A program made the position numbers and the translations under genes. The notes beneath the pieces were generated by a model. The model ran no database searches and was not told the DNA's origin. It worked only from the letters and a program-made list of their open reading frames with translations. Below, one piece after another: positions 63,210 to 64,000 of a stretch of 64,000 nucleotides of DNA. Source of the DNA: Oscillospiraceae bacterium (GTDB lineage: Bacteria > Bacillota > Clostridia > Oscillospirales > CAG-272); the NCBI GenBank assembly GCA_015063725.1, contig SVTP01000008.1:1-64000 (forward strand), in the 5' to 3' direction. Every line of letters starts with the position of its first letter. The first letter of the stretch is position 1.

Positions 63210-64000
63210 ATGACCAGAAAAAATATATTCAGCGTCAATTTGGATGACGAGAGTGTAATTGACAACGAAGAATTTGTGTTGCGCCGCGAAAACGCCGCGC
63301 TTTCGGCAAAGCGAGAGCAGTTGAGCGAGGAGCTTACAAAAGCTTTGCACAAAACCGTGAAGAAGTCGCTTTTGCGTATGCTCCCCACCTTTATTGGGTG
63401 CGGTCTTGGCGTGCTTCTTGGCTCTATTGCATTTGAGATTTTTGAAAGCAAAGAAGTATTCCCCGCCTTTCTCGGCATTGCGGCAGGTATGTTGTTTGTG
63501 GCAGGCATCGTTTATGCCGTGATCAACCACAAAAAAGAAAAGGCGCGCGAGGATGAACCCGATGAGGGCATGGAAGAGCTGGACAAGGCATACGAGGCGT
63601 TCAACGCACAGGTCAAGCGCGAGCTGGACATTCCCGAGGATGCGCCCCAAGTGGACATTCTGACCTATATGTACTCCGCTGATGAAAAAACAAAGAAAAC
63701 CGTTTACAGCAGCGATACCACCAACGTATTTATCGAGGATGGCAAGCTCTGCTTCTGGTATGGCGAGGCGGTTGTCGGCTTTGCGATGGACGAAATTGAA
63801 GCCTTGGTAAAGGTCAATGACCCCATCACCTTTGACTCCTGGATGGCAGACGATCCCCATGACAGTCTCAAATACGCGCAATACGGCATTGAAAAGAAAG
63901 AGATCGACTACGAAGAGCAATACACCATGACGGGCTACTACTCCCTGCGCTTTTCGCACGAGGGTGAACCCTTTGAGCTGATCTTCCCCCTCTTTGATGC
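63210..64000 (+). CDS. Membrane protein of unknown function (cut by the window end)
   Basis: An open frame that starts at 63210 with GAGGAG upstream and is still open at the right edge (263 codons visible). An acidic N-terminal segment leads to two membrane helices (about residues 64-82 and 88-108), then a soluble region with Tyr, Trp and Asp-rich strands (YMYSADEKTKKTVYSSD, FWYGEAVVGFAMDEIEAL) that looks like a beta-sheet domain. No family is recognised. Confidence 0.75.
   Translation, partial: MTRKNIFSVNLDDESVIDNEEFVLRRENAALSAKREQLSEELTKALHKTVKKSLLRMLPTFIGCGLGVLLGSIAFEIFESKEVFPAFLGIAAGMLFVAGIVYAVINHKKEKAREDEPDEGMEELDKAYEAFNAQVKRELDIPEDAPQVDILTYMYSADEKTKKTVYSSDTTNVFIEDGKLCFWYGEAVVGFAMDEIEALVKVNDPITFDSWMADDPHDSLKYAQYGIEKKEIDYEEQYTMTGYYSLRFSHEGEPFELIFPLFD

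Overview
The window looks like a chromosomal segment of a spore-forming Bacillota (class Clostridia), probably a gut lineage. The signs are an alpha/beta small acid-soluble spore protein, a T-box leader on valS, the GatCAB route for Asn/Gln-tRNA, WhiA, the YajC/TIGR04086 pair, a DUF4364 regulator, PadR/HAAS/DUF4097 and PadR-like cassettes, and TTGACA/TATAAT promoters with 17-nt spacers and strong GGAGG ribosome sites. GC content is near 50%. No rRNA, tRNA, CRISPR array, transposase or phage gene was seen. Fifty-three complete protein genes and one cut by the right edge are called. Two are short proteins of 45 and 44 residues that a length cutoff would miss.

Layout. 0.1-10 kb (all minus): a zinc-ribbon membrane protein, gatC-gatA-gatB, a SASP, a PlsY-HAD fusion, guaA plus an ASCH protein, and valS with its T-box. 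10.7-19.1 kb (minus): flippase, DUF308-like protein, coaD, rsmD; uvrC; HPr; an O-antigen ligase-like protein; rimM-trmD. 19.3-29.5 kb: yajC and TIGR04086 (+), a PadR-like gene and the padR-HAAS-DUF4097 operon (minus), then three ABC genes (+): a heterodimeric exporter and a fused ATPase/FtsX permease. 29.7-41 kb (minus): alpha/beta hydrolase, then a cassette of two membrane proteins, an Asn/Gln-rich 45-aa protein and two zinc-ribbon ABC exporter halves flanking a DUF1854 protein, preceded by secA. 41.2-50.5 kb: trmL-mnmA (+), an XRE membrane regulator, dnaE with a HAD phosphatase, whiA, murB (minus). 50.7-64 kb: an oxidoreductase-coaE-lytic transglycosylase run, M18 aminopeptidase, prfA-sua5, topoisomerase IV A-like, DUF4364 (minus), hom, a uracil-type permease, and an unknown membrane protein that leaves the window.

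Most genes are housekeeping: translation fidelity (GatCAB, ValS, TrmD, RimM, MnmA, TrmL, Sua5, RF1, RsmD), envelope and secretion (PlsY, SecA, YajC, MurB, flippase, ligase), CoA synthesis (CoaD, CoaE), and DNA replication or repair (DnaE, UvrC, topoisomerase).

Four observations stand out. (1) A dispersed intergenic repeat, in nine places, made of a strong GC hairpin followed in most copies by a conserved body of about 120 nt. Its stems change in compensating ways between copies, as expected of a structured RNA. (2) Two glutamine-dependent amidotransferases a few kb apart both lack their glutamine-hydrolysing machinery: GatA has lost the catalytic Lys and nucleophile Ser, and GuaA has no glutaminase domain. 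(3) The zinc-ribbon ABC/DUF1854 cassette with an Asn/Gln-rich small protein whose start codon lies inside a perfect 10-bp inverted repeat. (4) A PlsY acyltransferase fused in frame to a HAD phosphatase.
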